NCBI GenBank assembly: GCA_015065455.1
Contig: SVQI01000011.1
Coordinates: 1-55,862, forward strand
Source: Oscillospiraceae bacterium
GTDB lineage: Bacteria; Bacillota; Clostridia; Oscillospirales; CAG-272
DNA: 55,862 nucleotides
Reading direction: 5' to 3'
Positions 15,610-24,916 of this stretch are shown here, piece after piece. The position numbers and the translations under genes are program-made. Every line of letters starts with the position of its first letter. Position 1 is the stretch's first letter. The notes beneath the pieces were generated by a model. That model did no database searches. It saw only the letters and a program-made list of their open reading frames with translations, and was not told where the DNA came from.

Positions 15610-17199
15610 ATGCGGATTTTACTGAGGGATATTAGACTAAAAGCAGACGCATCAGACAGTGATGCATGCGTGTTTGCAAAAAGACAACTGAATACACATT
15701 TTAGTTCACAATGCGTAACGGCAGTCTATGTTTACAGAAAATCCGTTGATGCAAGACATATAAACAATATTACGTCTGTTTTTTCTGTTTGCGCTGAGCT
15801 TGATTGTGAAAGTGTAAATGAGGACGTATTAAAAAGACTTAACGCTACGGTTCTGGAAGACGGTGGGCTTGATATTCTTTACGGCGAAAAAAAGGCAGAA
15901 CACCGTCCCCTTATCGTAGGATTTGGCCCCGCGGGAATGTTCTGCGCTCTTGTTTTAGCTGAGAACGGTTACAGACCTATCGTGCTCGAAAGAGGCGGAA
16001 ATATTGCTGAAAGAAATAAAAGTGTAATATCTTTCAGAGAAAAAGGTATTCTCAATACTGAAAGCAACGTTCAGTTTGGTGCGGGCGGTGCGGGTACTTT
16101 TTCTGACGGTAAGTTAGTAACGAGAATCAATGATAAGAAGTGCAGATACGTTATTGAAACTTACCACAAACACGGTGCTCCCGACAGCATACTTACAAAT
16201 GCAAAGCCGCATATAGGTACCGATAATTTAGGTAAAATAGTATCTTCAATTGAAAAGACTATTATAGATAAGGGTGGAGAGATACATTACAATACCCGTT
16301 TTGAAGGATATACAAAATCCAAGGTCGGAATAAGGGTCGAAACAAACAAAGGTGAATTTGTATGCAGTTCTTTAGTGTTGGCAACAGGGCATAGTGCAAG
16401 GGATACCTACAAAAAGCTTGCTGATATTGGACTTGAAATGATATCAAAGCCTTTTTCGGTAGGTGTAAGAGTCGAACAGTTACAGGAAGAGATAAATAAT
16501 TCTGTATACGGCAAATACGCGTCGGTTCTTGGTAATGCCGAGTACAATTTTTCGTTCCGAAAGGGCGAAAGAGCGGTATATACGTTTTGTATGTGTCCGG
16601 GTGGACAAGTTGTCGAGGCTGCATCCGAGGAAGAAACTGTTGTTGTAAACGGAATGAGTAACTATTTGCGTGACGGCAGAAACTCAAACGCAGCATTGGT
16701 TGTGTCTGTTTTGCCCGAAGACTGCGGAAGCGGTCTTTTTGATGGAATGAATTTTCAAAGACACCTTGAGAAAAAAGCATTTATAATGGGTGGCTCTAAT
16801 TACGGAGCGCCTATACAGACTGTCGGTGACTATCTTTCGGGAGAGGTAAAAAATAAACCTGATAGAATTAAACCGACGTATATGAACGGAGAAAGAAACA
16901 GATTATGTGATCTTAACGGACTTTTCCCTCAATACGTAAACTCGTTTTTGAAAGAGGGAATAATACGTTTTGAAAAGAAGATCAAAGGATATGCGCCTGT
17001 TGATGCAATTATGACAGGTGTTGAAACAAGAACGTCGTCTCCGATAAGAATTGTGAGAAACGATATGTTGTTTTCCCCGACAGACAGTGATGTTTTTCCC
17101 TGCGGAGAGGGCGCAGGATATGCAGGGGGGATTACGAGCGCCTCTGTTGATGGAATAAGAGTAGCTTTACGGATTATGGAAAGGTACAGACCGTTTTAA
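15610..17199 (+). CDS. FAD-dependent NAD(P)/dehydrogenase-like oxidoreductase (COG2509 type)
   Basis: A 529-residue flavoprotein. After a roughly 95-residue N-terminal domain comes the Rossmann motif VGFGPAGMFCALVLAENG, then VQFGAGGAGTFSDGKL, a hallmark of this uncharacterised family, and ATGHSARD. The C-terminal FAD-binding GEGAGYAGGITSASVDG closes the fold. The family resembles FixC/geranylgeranyl-reductase-like dehydrogenases; its substrate is unknown. It lies 20 bases after cdaR with TAGGAA before the ATG, so it is part of the cdaA operon. Confidence 0.85.
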   Translation: MRILLRDIRLKADASDSDACVFAKRQLNTHFSSQCVTAVYVYRKSVDARHINNITSVFSVCAELDCESVNEDVLKRLNATVLEDGGLDILYGEKKAEHRPLIVGFGPAGMFCALVLAENGYRPIVLERGGNIAERNKSVISFREKGILNTESNVQFGAGGAGTFSDGKLVTRINDKKCRYVIETYHKHGAPDSILTNAKPHIGTDNLGKIVSSIEKTIIDKGGEIHYNTRFEGYTKSKVGIRVETNKGEFVCSSLVLATGHSARDTYKKLADIGLEMISKPFSVGVRVEQLQEEINNSVYGKYASVLGNAEYNFSFRKGERAVYTFCMCPGGQVVEAASEEETVVVNGMSNYLRDGRNSNAALVVSVLPEDCGSGLFDGMNFQRHLEKKAFIMGGSNYGAPIQTVGDYLSGEVKNKPDRIKPTYMNGERNRLCDLNGLFPQYVNSFLKEGIIRFEKKIKGYAPVDAIMTGVETRTSSPIRIVRNDMLFSPTDSDVFPCGEGAGYAGGITSASVDGIRVALRIMERYRPF

Positions 17200-17219
17200 A
17201 AATACGGTGGTTTTTAGAT

Positions 17220-17621
17220 ATGAAACAGTACGGCAGAGTGGTTGATATTGACGGTAATATTGCTAAGGTGGAGTGCGAAAAACAGTCCGCTTGTGCAGCT
17301 TGTGAAAATTCTGCCAACTGTGTTGAAAAATGTAAGAAAGTATATGCTTCTGCAAGTAATGAAATAAAGGCTGACGTGGGGGATATGGTTGAAATCGAGA
17401 CCGACACTGGACGAGTTATTTTATATAGTTTTGTCGTTTTTGTGGTTCCCGTTATAATGGCAGTATTGTCATATTTTTGTGCAGATAGACTTTTCGGTGA
17501 AAATATAGCTGTTGCCGTAACGTTTATCGTGCTTGTGTTTTCACTAATACTGTTTGCTTTTATGTTGAACAGACGTCAAAAAGGCAGAACTGTAAGCAGA
17601 ATTGTGAAAATACTTAATTAA
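17220..17621 (+). CDS. RseC/SoxR-reducing-system family protein
   Basis: A 133-residue protein. The N-terminal half holds a Cys cluster C-x6-C-x2-C-x6-C-x3-C (from CEKQSACAAC to EKCKK), then two transmembrane helices (about 68-86 and 94-113). This is the RseC/MucC layout; clostridial homologues often stand alone and their role is not established, with redox or electron-transfer partnership suspected. It follows the flavoprotein by 20 bases, which may link the two functionally. Confidence 0.8.
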   Translation: MKQYGRVVDIDGNIAKVECEKQSACAACENSANCVEKCKKVYASASNEIKADVGDMVEIETDTGRVILYSFVVFVVPVIMAVLSYFCADRLFGENIAVAVTFIVLVFSLILFAFMLNRRQKGRTVSRIVKILN

Positions 17622-17655
17622 CTTCGTAAAAAAATGAAAGTGAGATACAAAAGAG

Positions 17656-19797
17656 ATGGTGAAAAAAAGAGAGTGGCATATAGTATGCGACAACAAAGAA
17701 AATATCACCGAGATTAAAGCCATTGCGGAGAAATTAAAGATAAAAACTTTAACTGCAAGATTGCTTTATAATCGTGGATATAAGACTGCTGAAATGGCAG
17801 AAAGTTTTATCAGGAACGAAAATATTTCGTTCCACGATCCATTTTTACTCAAGGATATGGATAAAGCAGTTGACAGAATTATGAAGGCTTTGGAGAACAA
17901 TGAAAAAATAGTTATATACGGAGATTACGATGTTGACGGAGTAACCTCAGTCAGCATTTTGTATTTGTATTTAAAAGACAAGGGTGCTGACGTAGGCTAC
18001 TATATTCCGAGCAGAACTGGTGAAGGGTACGGAATAAATCCCTCTGCTATTGAGAGCCTTGCAGAAAAAGAAGTAAAGCTTTTGATAACGGTTGATACGG
18101 GAATAACAGCAGTGAGCGAGACCGAGTATGCAAAGCAGCTTGGACTTGATGTTTTGATAACAGACCATCACGAATGTCAGAACGAGTTACCCGCCGCCTG
18201 CGCTATTGTTAATCCCAGACGTCCCGACTGCGTTTATCCTTTCAAGGAGCTTGCGGGGGTAGGAGTAGTATTTAAACTTCTTTGTTCTTTGGAATCTACA
18301 TACTGTAAGAGAAATAATATAGAAAAAGACAGCATAAAGGAAATCTGCGATACGTATGGAGATGTGGTTGCTATAGGAACTGTTGCCGACGTAATGCCGT
18401 TGGTTGATGAAAACAGACTTATAGTCAGCCGCGGACTTAAGCTTATTGATAATACAAAGAGAATAGGCATACAGGCACTTCTTGAACAATCAGGCGCTGT
18501 TTCGGGAGGAAAATACGGCGAGCAGAAGAAAAAACGAAGAATAACGTCAACGCTCATAAGCTACGTTATCGCTCCGAGAATCAATGCAGCGGGAAGAATA
18601 AGTGATGCGACGAGAGCCGTTGAACTATTCTTATGTGAAACTACGTCTGAAGCAAAGGGAATTGCAGAGGAACTTTGCGATACGAACCGTATGCGTCAGG
18701 CAGAGGAAAATAAGATAATTGAACAGGCATACGACAAAATTCAAAAAGAACACGATTTTGAAAACGACAAGGTTATCGTTCTCGCTGAGGATAACTGGCA
18801 CAACGGAGCTATCGGTATAGTAGCTTCAAGAATAACTGAGAAATATAATCTGCCGTCAATACTCATATCCTTTGACGGAAACGTAAGCAAGGGTTCGGGC
18901 AGAAGTATAAAGGGGCTCAATTTAGTTGAAGCGTTAAGTTATTGTTCTGACCTGCTTATAAAATATGGCGGACACGAGCTTGCGGCGGGACTATCTATTG
19001 AGAGAGATAATCTTCCTGAGTTTAAGAAACGTATAAATGAATATGCAAGAACACATTTGAAGCCAGAAAATATGGTTACGCAGATAGATATTGATGCTGA
19101 GGTTGACGAAGACGATATAACGCTTGAAAATGCAGAAGAATTGTTTTTGCTTGAGCCTTTTGGTATATCAAATCCCGTACCTGTATTTTCTATGAAGGAT
19201 GCATATATTGCCGACGCTATGGCGATAGGCTCAAACCGTCATACAAAGTATATTTTCAAAAAAGGTAATAAGACAGTTACAGCTTTGTATTTCGGTAAAA
19301 ATCCCACAGAAATAAATCTGTATACGGGTGATACAGCCGATGTTGTTTTCAATCTTGATGTAAACGAATATATGAACAACAGAACCGTTCAGTTGACAAT
19401 ACGTGATATACTTCCGGGAGAGAAAACAAAAAAACTCAGAGACGAAAAGAGAAATGCATACAATGATGTAAAAAACGGCAGAACTATTTCGGCTGATGAA
19501 AGAATAATTCCGTCAAGAGAAGATTTTGTTAACGTATATTACGCTATTCAAAGAGAGATCAGACAGGGAAATGAGAATATTTCCGTGATTTTGCTTGAAA
19601 ATCTTCTCAACAATATGAGTTACGTAAAAATTAGATTTATAATCGATATACTCAAGGAGACAAACGTATTCAACATAGAATGCAGAGACGAGGTTGAAGA
19701 TGAGTATATAATCAAGACTAACTCCATAAACGGAAAAATCAATCTTGAAAAATCATCGATTTTGAAATGGTTGAAGAGCAGAGTGGAGAAGAACTGA
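17656..19797 (+). CDS. recJ: Single-stranded-DNA-specific exonuclease RecJ
   Basis: A 713-residue DHH-family 5'-3' exonuclease used in recombination and base-excision repair. Motifs seen are the metal-binding GDYDVDGVTS (about 95-104), TVDTGI, the DHH motif LITDHHE, and the DHHA1 glycine-rich box KYGGHELAAG (about 437-446). The C-terminal OB-like domain and an extra 120-residue tail complete a full-length Firmicute RecJ. The ATG has only a weak ribosome site (AAAGAG close to it). Confidence 0.93.
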   Translation: MVKKREWHIVCDNKENITEIKAIAEKLKIKTLTARLLYNRGYKTAEMAESFIRNENISFHDPFLLKDMDKAVDRIMKALENNEKIVIYGDYDVDGVTSVSILYLYLKDKGADVGYYIPSRTGEGYGINPSAIESLAEKEVKLLITVDTGITAVSETEYAKQLGLDVLITDHHECQNELPAACAIVNPRRPDCVYPFKELAGVGVVFKLLCSLESTYCKRNNIEKDSIKEICDTYGDVVAIGTVADVMPLVDENRLIVSRGLKLIDNTKRIGIQALLEQSGAVSGGKYGEQKKKRRITSTLISYVIAPRINAAGRISDATRAVELFLCETTSEAKGIAEELCDTNRMRQAEENKIIEQAYDKIQKEHDFENDKVIVLAEDNWHNGAIGIVASRITEKYNLPSILISFDGNVSKGSGRSIKGLNLVEALSYCSDLLIKYGGHELAAGLSIERDNLPEFKKRINEYARTHLKPENMVTQIDIDAEVDEDDITLENAEELFLLEPFGISNPVPVFSMKDAYIADAMAIGSNRHTKYIFKKGNKTVTALYFGKNPTEINLYTGDTADVVFNLDVNEYMNNRTVQLTIRDILPGEKTKKLRDEKRNAYNDVKNGRTISADERIIPSREDFVNVYYAIQREIRQGNENISVILLENLLNNMSYVKIRFIIDILKETNVFNIECRDEVEDEYIIKTNSINGKINLEKSSILKWLKSRVEKN

Positions 19798-19813
19798 AAT
19801 TCGAGAGGATTAT

Positions 19814-22006
19814 ATGTATTCCGATATTCAAAAACTGATTACAATGCTTGAAAAGACAAACAAGCATTATGACATTGAAAAAATAAAAAAGGCTTATCTT
19901 TGGGCAAAGAAACTTCACGAGGGACAGTTCAGACAAAGCGGAGAGCCTTTTGTATCGCATCCTATAGCTGTAGCTGAAATAGTGGCGAAGCTTGAACTTG
20001 ATACCGATTCTATTTGTGCAGCACTTTTGCATGATACGGTAGAGGACTGCGAATTTGATTTGAAGGTTATAGAGAAAGAGTTTGGCGGAGAGACCGCTTT
20101 ACTTGTTGACGGATTGACAAAGCTCGTTCGTATTCCTTTTGAGGATAAAGAAGAAGAGCATATGGAAAACCTTCGCAAGATGTTTCTTGCTATGTCAAAG
20201 GATATAAGAGTTATATTTATCAAGCTTTGCGACAGGCTTCATAATATGAGGACTCTTTCGGCAAAGCCGCCTAAAAAACAGAGGGTCACGGCTTTGGAAA
20301 CGATGTACGTTTATGCGCCTTTGGCTCATAGACTCGGTATGCAAAAGATTAATCATGAGCTTGAAAATATATCGTTGGCATATCTTGATCCGATAGGATA
20401 CGACGAGGTCAAAGAGAGTATCCAGAAAAAGTACGGACAAAACAAAGATTTTCTTGACAGAGCGCGTAATTATATTGCTGAAAAATTGACTGAAAACGGA
20501 ATTAAGTTTACTCTTGACGGAAGGGTGAAATCTGTTTACAGTACGTACAAGAAGATGTTTGAGCATAATAAGCAGTTTGATGAGATATACGACTTTTATG
20601 CTTTGCGAGTAATTGTAGACACAGAGCTTGAGTGCTATACTGTTCTCGGTATAATACACGATATGTTCAAGTCCATTCCGGGCAGATTCAAGGATTATAT
20701 TTCTACGCCTAAACCCAATCTTTACCGTTCTCTGCACACTACGGTAATTGGTCGTGACGGTGTACCGTTTGAGGTTCAGATACGAACCTGGGAGATGCAT
20801 CAGGTTGCCGAATACGGTATTGCTGCGCATTGGAAGTATAAGACGGGTGAAAAGAGCAAGGAAGAAATTGACGAAAAGCTTAATTGGATTGCAAAGATCA
20901 TTGAAAGCCAGGATTATTCGGGTGACTCCAACGAGTTTATGGATATGCTCAAGGTTGACATATTCCACGATGAAACCTTTGTGTTTACGCCTAAGGGTGA
21001 CCTTATAACCCTGCCGTACGGTTCTACTGTAATAGACTTTGCTTATGCTATACATTCAGCAATCGGCAATAAGATGGTGGGCGCAAAAATAAACGGATCA
21101 ATAGTACCGATCGACAGAGTGCCCAAGAACGGCGAAATAGTTGAGATTCTTACCTCGTCTGGCGCAAAGGGACCGAGCCGAGATTGGTTGAATATTGTAA
21201 AGACGTCCGAGGCAAGAACAAAGATACGTCAATGGTTCAAAAAAGAGCGCAAGGCTGAAAATATTATCGTAGGAAAAACTGAAATCGAAAAAGAATTCAG
21301 AAAATACGAAAGATACTATACCGACGCGCAGCGTGATGAGATATTGACAAACGTTTCAAGCAGACTTGGCGTTCAGACGCTAGATGATTTTTATAACGTT
21401 ATCGGTTACGGCGGCTTGAGTATATCTAAGATTTCAGTAAAACTGCGCGACGAGTTTGACAGAGTTGTAAAAGCAGACGCACCTGCAAATGAAAAGTTTG
21501 ATATATCAAAGGTTACAACGCACAAGGTGCGCAAGAACACGGGCGGAGTAATCGTCGATGGTATTGATGACTGTCAGGTTAAGTTTTCCAAATGCTGTAA
21601 TCCGCTTCCCGGAGATTCGATTATTGGATTCATTACAAAGGGATACGGAATATCCATTCATAAACGCGACTGTCCGAACGTTGAAAATAATATTATCAAA
21701 GAAGAGTATAACGACCGCTGGGTAAGCGCGTATTGGGATATGCCTTCAATGACTCAGGATGGAGGTTTGTTTGAGGCAGGTCTTAAGATTTTTGCAACGA
21801 ACAGCATTACGCTTCTTGCAGATATCACCACTGTATTAGCAGAGATGAAGGTTACGCTTATGCAGATAAACACACAGGCAAAACCTAACGATGAGATTAT
21901 TATAAATCTTGTTATTGGTTGTAAGAATCTTGATCACTATAAATCGATCGTATCAAGACTCAAGACTGTTAAGAGCGTAAGTGACATAGTGCGCGGTTAT
22001 ACTTGA
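19814..22006 (+). CDS. relA: Bifunctional (p)ppGpp synthetase/hydrolase, RelA/SpoT
   Basis: A 730-residue stringent-response enzyme. In order: HD hydrolase domain (SHPIAVAEIV, ALLHDTVEDC), synthetase domain (RVKSVYSTYKKM, YDFYALRVIV, PNLYRSLHTTV), TGS domain from about 388 (FVFTPKGDLITLPYGS), a zinc-finger-like region with KCCNPLPGD, and a C-terminal ACT domain. Both catalytic centres look intact, so it should make and degrade the alarmone. GAGAGG precedes the start, 16 bases after recJ. The recJ-relA-dtd order is common in Firmicutes. Confidence 0.95.
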   Translation: MYSDIQKLITMLEKTNKHYDIEKIKKAYLWAKKLHEGQFRQSGEPFVSHPIAVAEIVAKLELDTDSICAALLHDTVEDCEFDLKVIEKEFGGETALLVDGLTKLVRIPFEDKEEEHMENLRKMFLAMSKDIRVIFIKLCDRLHNMRTLSAKPPKKQRVTALETMYVYAPLAHRLGMQKINHELENISLAYLDPIGYDEVKESIQKKYGQNKDFLDRARNYIAEKLTENGIKFTLDGRVKSVYSTYKKMFEHNKQFDEIYDFYALRVIVDTELECYTVLGIIHDMFKSIPGRFKDYISTPKPNLYRSLHTTVIGRDGVPFEVQIRTWEMHQVAEYGIAAHWKYKTGEKSKEEIDEKLNWIAKIIESQDYSGDSNEFMDMLKVDIFHDETFVFTPKGDLITLPYGSTVIDFAYAIHSAIGNKMVGAKINGSIVPIDRVPKNGEIVEILTSSGAKGPSRDWLNIVKTSEARTKIRQWFKKERKAENIIVGKTEIEKEFRKYERYYTDAQRDEILTNVSSRLGVQTLDDFYNVIGYGGLSISKISVKLRDEFDRVVKADAPANEKFDISKVTTHKVRKNTGGVIVDGIDDCQVKFSKCCNPLPGDSIIGFITKGYGISIHKRDCPNVENNIIKEEYNDRWVSAYWDMPSMTQDGGLFEAGLKIFATNSITLLADITTVLAEMKVTLMQINTQAKPNDEIIINLVIGCKNLDHYKSIVSRLKTVKSVSDIVRGYT

Positions 22007-22027
22007 TATGAATAATCAGAGGAAGAT

Positions 22028-22489
22028 ATGAGAGTAGTAATTCAGAGAGTGACGGAAGCGTCCGTTAAAGTTGACGGGAAGACTGTCGGAGAAATAGGCA
22101 AAGGATTCTTAATTCTTGTTGGTGTTGCAAAGTGCGACGTTGAAGATGACTCTGTCGCTATGGCTGAAAAAATAAGCAAGATGAGAATATTTGAGGACGA
22201 AAACGGCAAGATGAATTTAAGCCTTTTTGACGTAGGTGGTTCTGTTTTAGCAGTTTCGCAGTTCACTTTATGCGCCGATTGCCGAAGAGGGAACCGTCCC
22301 GATTATATGAATGCAGCTCCGCCTATTGAAGCGAACAGACTGTATGAATTATTTGTATCAGAAATGAGAAAAAAGGGTATAAAGACAGAAACGGGTGTAT
22401 TCGGAGCTGACATGAAAGTTAGTTTACTTAATGACGGTCCGGTTACAATAGTACTTGACAGCGAAGAATTAAAAAAGAGCAGGAAGTAG
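22028..22489 (+). CDS. dtd: D-aminoacyl-tRNA deacylase
   Basis: A 153-residue protein that removes D-amino acids (and glycine) mischarged on tRNA. It starts [17 protein letters not shown] and carries the two family motifs, SQFTL (about 79-83) and [10 protein letters not shown] (the Gly-Pro-type motif, usually NRPxF). GAGGAAG lies before the ATG. It follows relA by 21 bases, the classic neighbourhood. Confidence 0.95.
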   Translation: MRVVIQRVTEASVKVDGKTVGEIGKGFLILVGVAKCDVEDDSVAMAEKISKMRIFEDENGKMNLSLFDVGGSVLAVSQFTLCADCRRGNRPDYMNAAPPIEANRLYELFVSEMRKKGIKTETGVFGADMKVSLLNDGPVTIVLDSEELKKSRK

Positions 22490-22492
22490 AAA

Positions 22493-23974
22493 ATGATAAT
22501 TAAAGTAGAAGGTAATATAAACGAATATTATGTACAATCGCTTTGTATGTTGTTTTTTCCGGGAGCAAAGTTCTCCGAAGGCGAGGAAGCTGTAAAGGGA
22601 GTGCCTGTAGTGGCGGTGAGCCTTCGCGAATCTGAAAACGGTGTCGAGGCTTTTGCATCGATCAAACTCGATTCTAAAATAAAAACGGGTTCACGATACG
22701 AGAACTATAAAAAAGAATATACGAAAAACAGAACGGCAAAGATAGCCGTTGGAATTGCTGTGTTTGAAGCGGGAAAAAGGTTTTTTGGTACAGTGCCGCC
22801 GTGGGGAATACTTACGGGAGTAAGACCCGCTAAGATAGCGGCGGAGATGCTTGACAGAGGGCTTGATTTTGCTACGGTAAAAAAGACTCTTGAAAAAGAA
22901 TATTTTTTAAACCCTAAGAAATCTACGCTTGTAACGGAAATAGCGACTATAGAAAAGAAAATTATAGATGAAACTGAGGAGGATGCTTGCTCGGTATATA
23001 TTTCTATACCGTTCTGTCCTTCCAGATGTGCGTATTGTTCGTTTGTTTCGTATGCAACTCCAAGACTTTTGTCGCTTATACCTGATTATCTTGAACGTTT
23101 AAAGAGCGATATTGACAGAATGTTTGAGACTATAAAGGCTGTAGGCAAAAAGGTTGTTACCGTATATATAGGCGGTGGAACGCCTACAACGTTGGATGAA
23201 TATCAACTTGAGGATCTTTTAGCCAAAATAGCCGAAAATGTTGACGTATATTCTTTGAAAGAATTTACGTTAGAAGCAGGAAGACCTGATACGATAACAA
23301 AGGAAAAACTTGATATTGCGGCTAAATACGGTGTTACTAGAGTTAGTATTAACCCTCAGACTCTTAATGATAACGTATTAAAACAGATTGTAAGAAAGCA
23401 TACTTCGGAAGACTTTTTCCGAGTTTATAATATTGCGAGAGAAAGCGACATAAAATATATAAATACCGACCTTATTGCAGGTTTGCCGGGAGATACGTTT
23501 ACCGGTTTTTCTAAGACTGTTGATACGATACTTAGATTATCACCCGATAACGTTACAGTACATACCTTCTGTGTGAAGAAGGCGGCAGATATACTGCGCT
23601 ATAATTCTGATATATATTCAAGAGGCGGAGGAGATACTCCTAAGAGTGTATCCTATGCGCTGCTCAAGACCAAAAATGCTGGTTATGTTCCTTATTATAT
23701 ATATAGGCAGAAAAATACGGTAGGTAATCTTGAAAATGTTGGATATGCAAAGCCGGGAAGCGAAGGATTATATAATATATATATGATGGAAGACGTTCAT
23801 TCGGTGTTCGCCTGCGGAGCGGGAGGTGTAACAAAGCTAATTTCAAAAACAAAACCGATGAAGCGTGTTGCATTCCCTAAATATCCTTACGAATATCTTG
23901 ATATGAATAAGGAACCGGAAAAAATTGACGATATTTTCAAGCAAATAGTTGATTTTTATGAGGAGAGACCTTAA
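22493..23974 (+). CDS. hemZ: Radical SAM coproporphyrinogen dehydrogenase HemZ
   Basis: A 493-residue radical SAM enzyme with the cluster-binding CxxxCxxC at Cys175, Cys179 and Cys182 (FCPSRCAYCSF), the SAM-binding IGGGTPTTL, and RVSINPQTLND. A roughly 160-residue N-terminal extension with GTVPPWGILTGVRP is typical of HemZ as opposed to HemN. HemZ is an oxygen-independent coproporphyrinogen III oxidase-like protein; its exact role in clostridia is uncertain because few carry a full haem pathway. 3 bases separate it from dtd. Confidence 0.9.
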   Translation: MIIKVEGNINEYYVQSLCMLFFPGAKFSEGEEAVKGVPVVAVSLRESENGVEAFASIKLDSKIKTGSRYENYKKEYTKNRTAKIAVGIAVFEAGKRFFGTVPPWGILTGVRPAKIAAEMLDRGLDFATVKKTLEKEYFLNPKKSTLVTEIATIEKKIIDETEEDACSVYISIPFCPSRCAYCSFVSYATPRLLSLIPDYLERLKSDIDRMFETIKAVGKKVVTVYIGGGTPTTLDEYQLEDLLAKIAENVDVYSLKEFTLEAGRPDTITKEKLDIAAKYGVTRVSINPQTLNDNVLKQIVRKHTSEDFFRVYNIARESDIKYINTDLIAGLPGDTFTGFSKTVDTILRLSPDNVTVHTFCVKKAADILRYNSDIYSRGGGDTPKSVSYALLKTKNAGYVPYYIYRQKNTVGNLENVGYAKPGSEGLYNIYMMEDVHSVFACGAGGVTKLISKTKPMKRVAFPKYPYEYLDMNKEPEKIDDIFKQIVDFYEERP

Positions 23975-23978
23975 TTAG

Positions 23979-24890
23979 ATGAAAATATACAAGTATACCG
24001 TACACGATATGAGCGAAGATGAAAAAAGAAAATTTGTTCAAAAGTGTGAAGATGAATTTGAAATACAACTTGAAAATGCTGCAAAAAAAATTGTAGAAGA
24101 AGGCAGTAAAATAATTACTCTTTCAGGACCGACTTGTTCAGGAAAAACTACCACAGCGTCAAGATTTATTTCTGCAATTGAAAGTGCGGGAAAGCGCGTA
24201 GGAGTCGTTTCAATTGATGATTTTTATAAGGCAAGAGCTTTATTGGAAATTGAGTCAAAACAAAGAGGACTTGAAAAGGTGGACTATGATTCAGCGCTTT
24301 CGATTGACCTTGAACTTTTTGAAAGGTGTGTTGACGGAATTCTTAGCGGTGAGATCGTAAAGATGCCCAAATACAGCTTTACCAAAGGTGAAAGAGCGGA
24401 ATACTACGATTTTGATTCCTCTAAATATGATTATATGATATTTGAGGGCATTCAGGCGGTGTATCCTGAGGTTACAAGTCATATTCACTGCGGATATACA
24501 AGTGTTCAGATATCTGTTGCTACCGACGTTGAGGTGAACGGAAGCTTCTTTACTTCAAGACAGATCAGATTTTTGCGGAGAATGATAAGGGATGCAAAGT
24601 TCAGAAACGCACCACCGGAGACAACGTTCAGAATGTGGAAGGGTGTATCGGAAAACGAAGATCTTCATATTCTTCCTTTTGCCGGTAAGTATGATATTGA
24701 ACTTGATTCGTATATGGAATACGAGCCGTTTATGATAAAAAATATGGTAGAAAAATTACTTGAGAGAATACATGTAGAAGATGGATATTACAATAAGGCT
24801 ATGGAAATTCTCGAAAAAATGAAGGGATTTTTTGAAATTAGCCCCAATTACTTGCCCGAGAAATCCGTTTATCACGAGTTTTTGGGATAA
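23979..24890 (+). CDS. Nucleoside/uridine kinase-like P-loop kinase
   Basis: A 303-residue kinase of the uridine kinase/phosphoribulokinase fold. Walker A is GPTCSGKTT (50-58), followed by VVSIDDFYKAR; FEGIQAVYPEV is the second family block, and RQIRFLRRMIRDAKFR the lid. The N-terminal 40 residues are an extension absent from classical Udk. It probably phosphorylates a nucleoside to its 5'-monophosphate. It starts 4 bases after hemZ. An Ala-Val where Udk has other contacts leaves the exact substrate open. Confidence 0.8.
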   Translation: MKIYKYTVHDMSEDEKRKFVQKCEDEFEIQLENAAKKIVEEGSKIITLSGPTCSGKTTTASRFISAIESAGKRVGVVSIDDFYKARALLEIESKQRGLEKVDYDSALSIDLELFERCVDGILSGEIVKMPKYSFTKGERAEYYDFDSSKYDYMIFEGIQAVYPEVTSHIHCGYTSVQISVATDVEVNGSFFTSRQIRFLRRMIRDAKFRNAPPETTFRMWKGVSENEDLHILPFAGKYDIELDSYMEYEPFMIKNMVEKLLERIHVEDGYYNKAMEILEKMKGFFEISPNYLPEKSVYHEFLG

Positions 24891-24916
24891 AGTTTGTTAG
24901 AATAGGATGTAAATAA

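Noticed and set aside
16262..16780. 172-codon minus-strand frame inside the FAD oxidoreductase gene
   Set aside because: Antisense shadow without a ribosome site or neighbouring genes on that strand.
20195..21055. 286-codon minus-strand open frame inside relA
   Set aside because: Antisense to a strongly conserved gene, no ribosome site, and low-complexity hydrophobic/basic composition typical of antisense frames.
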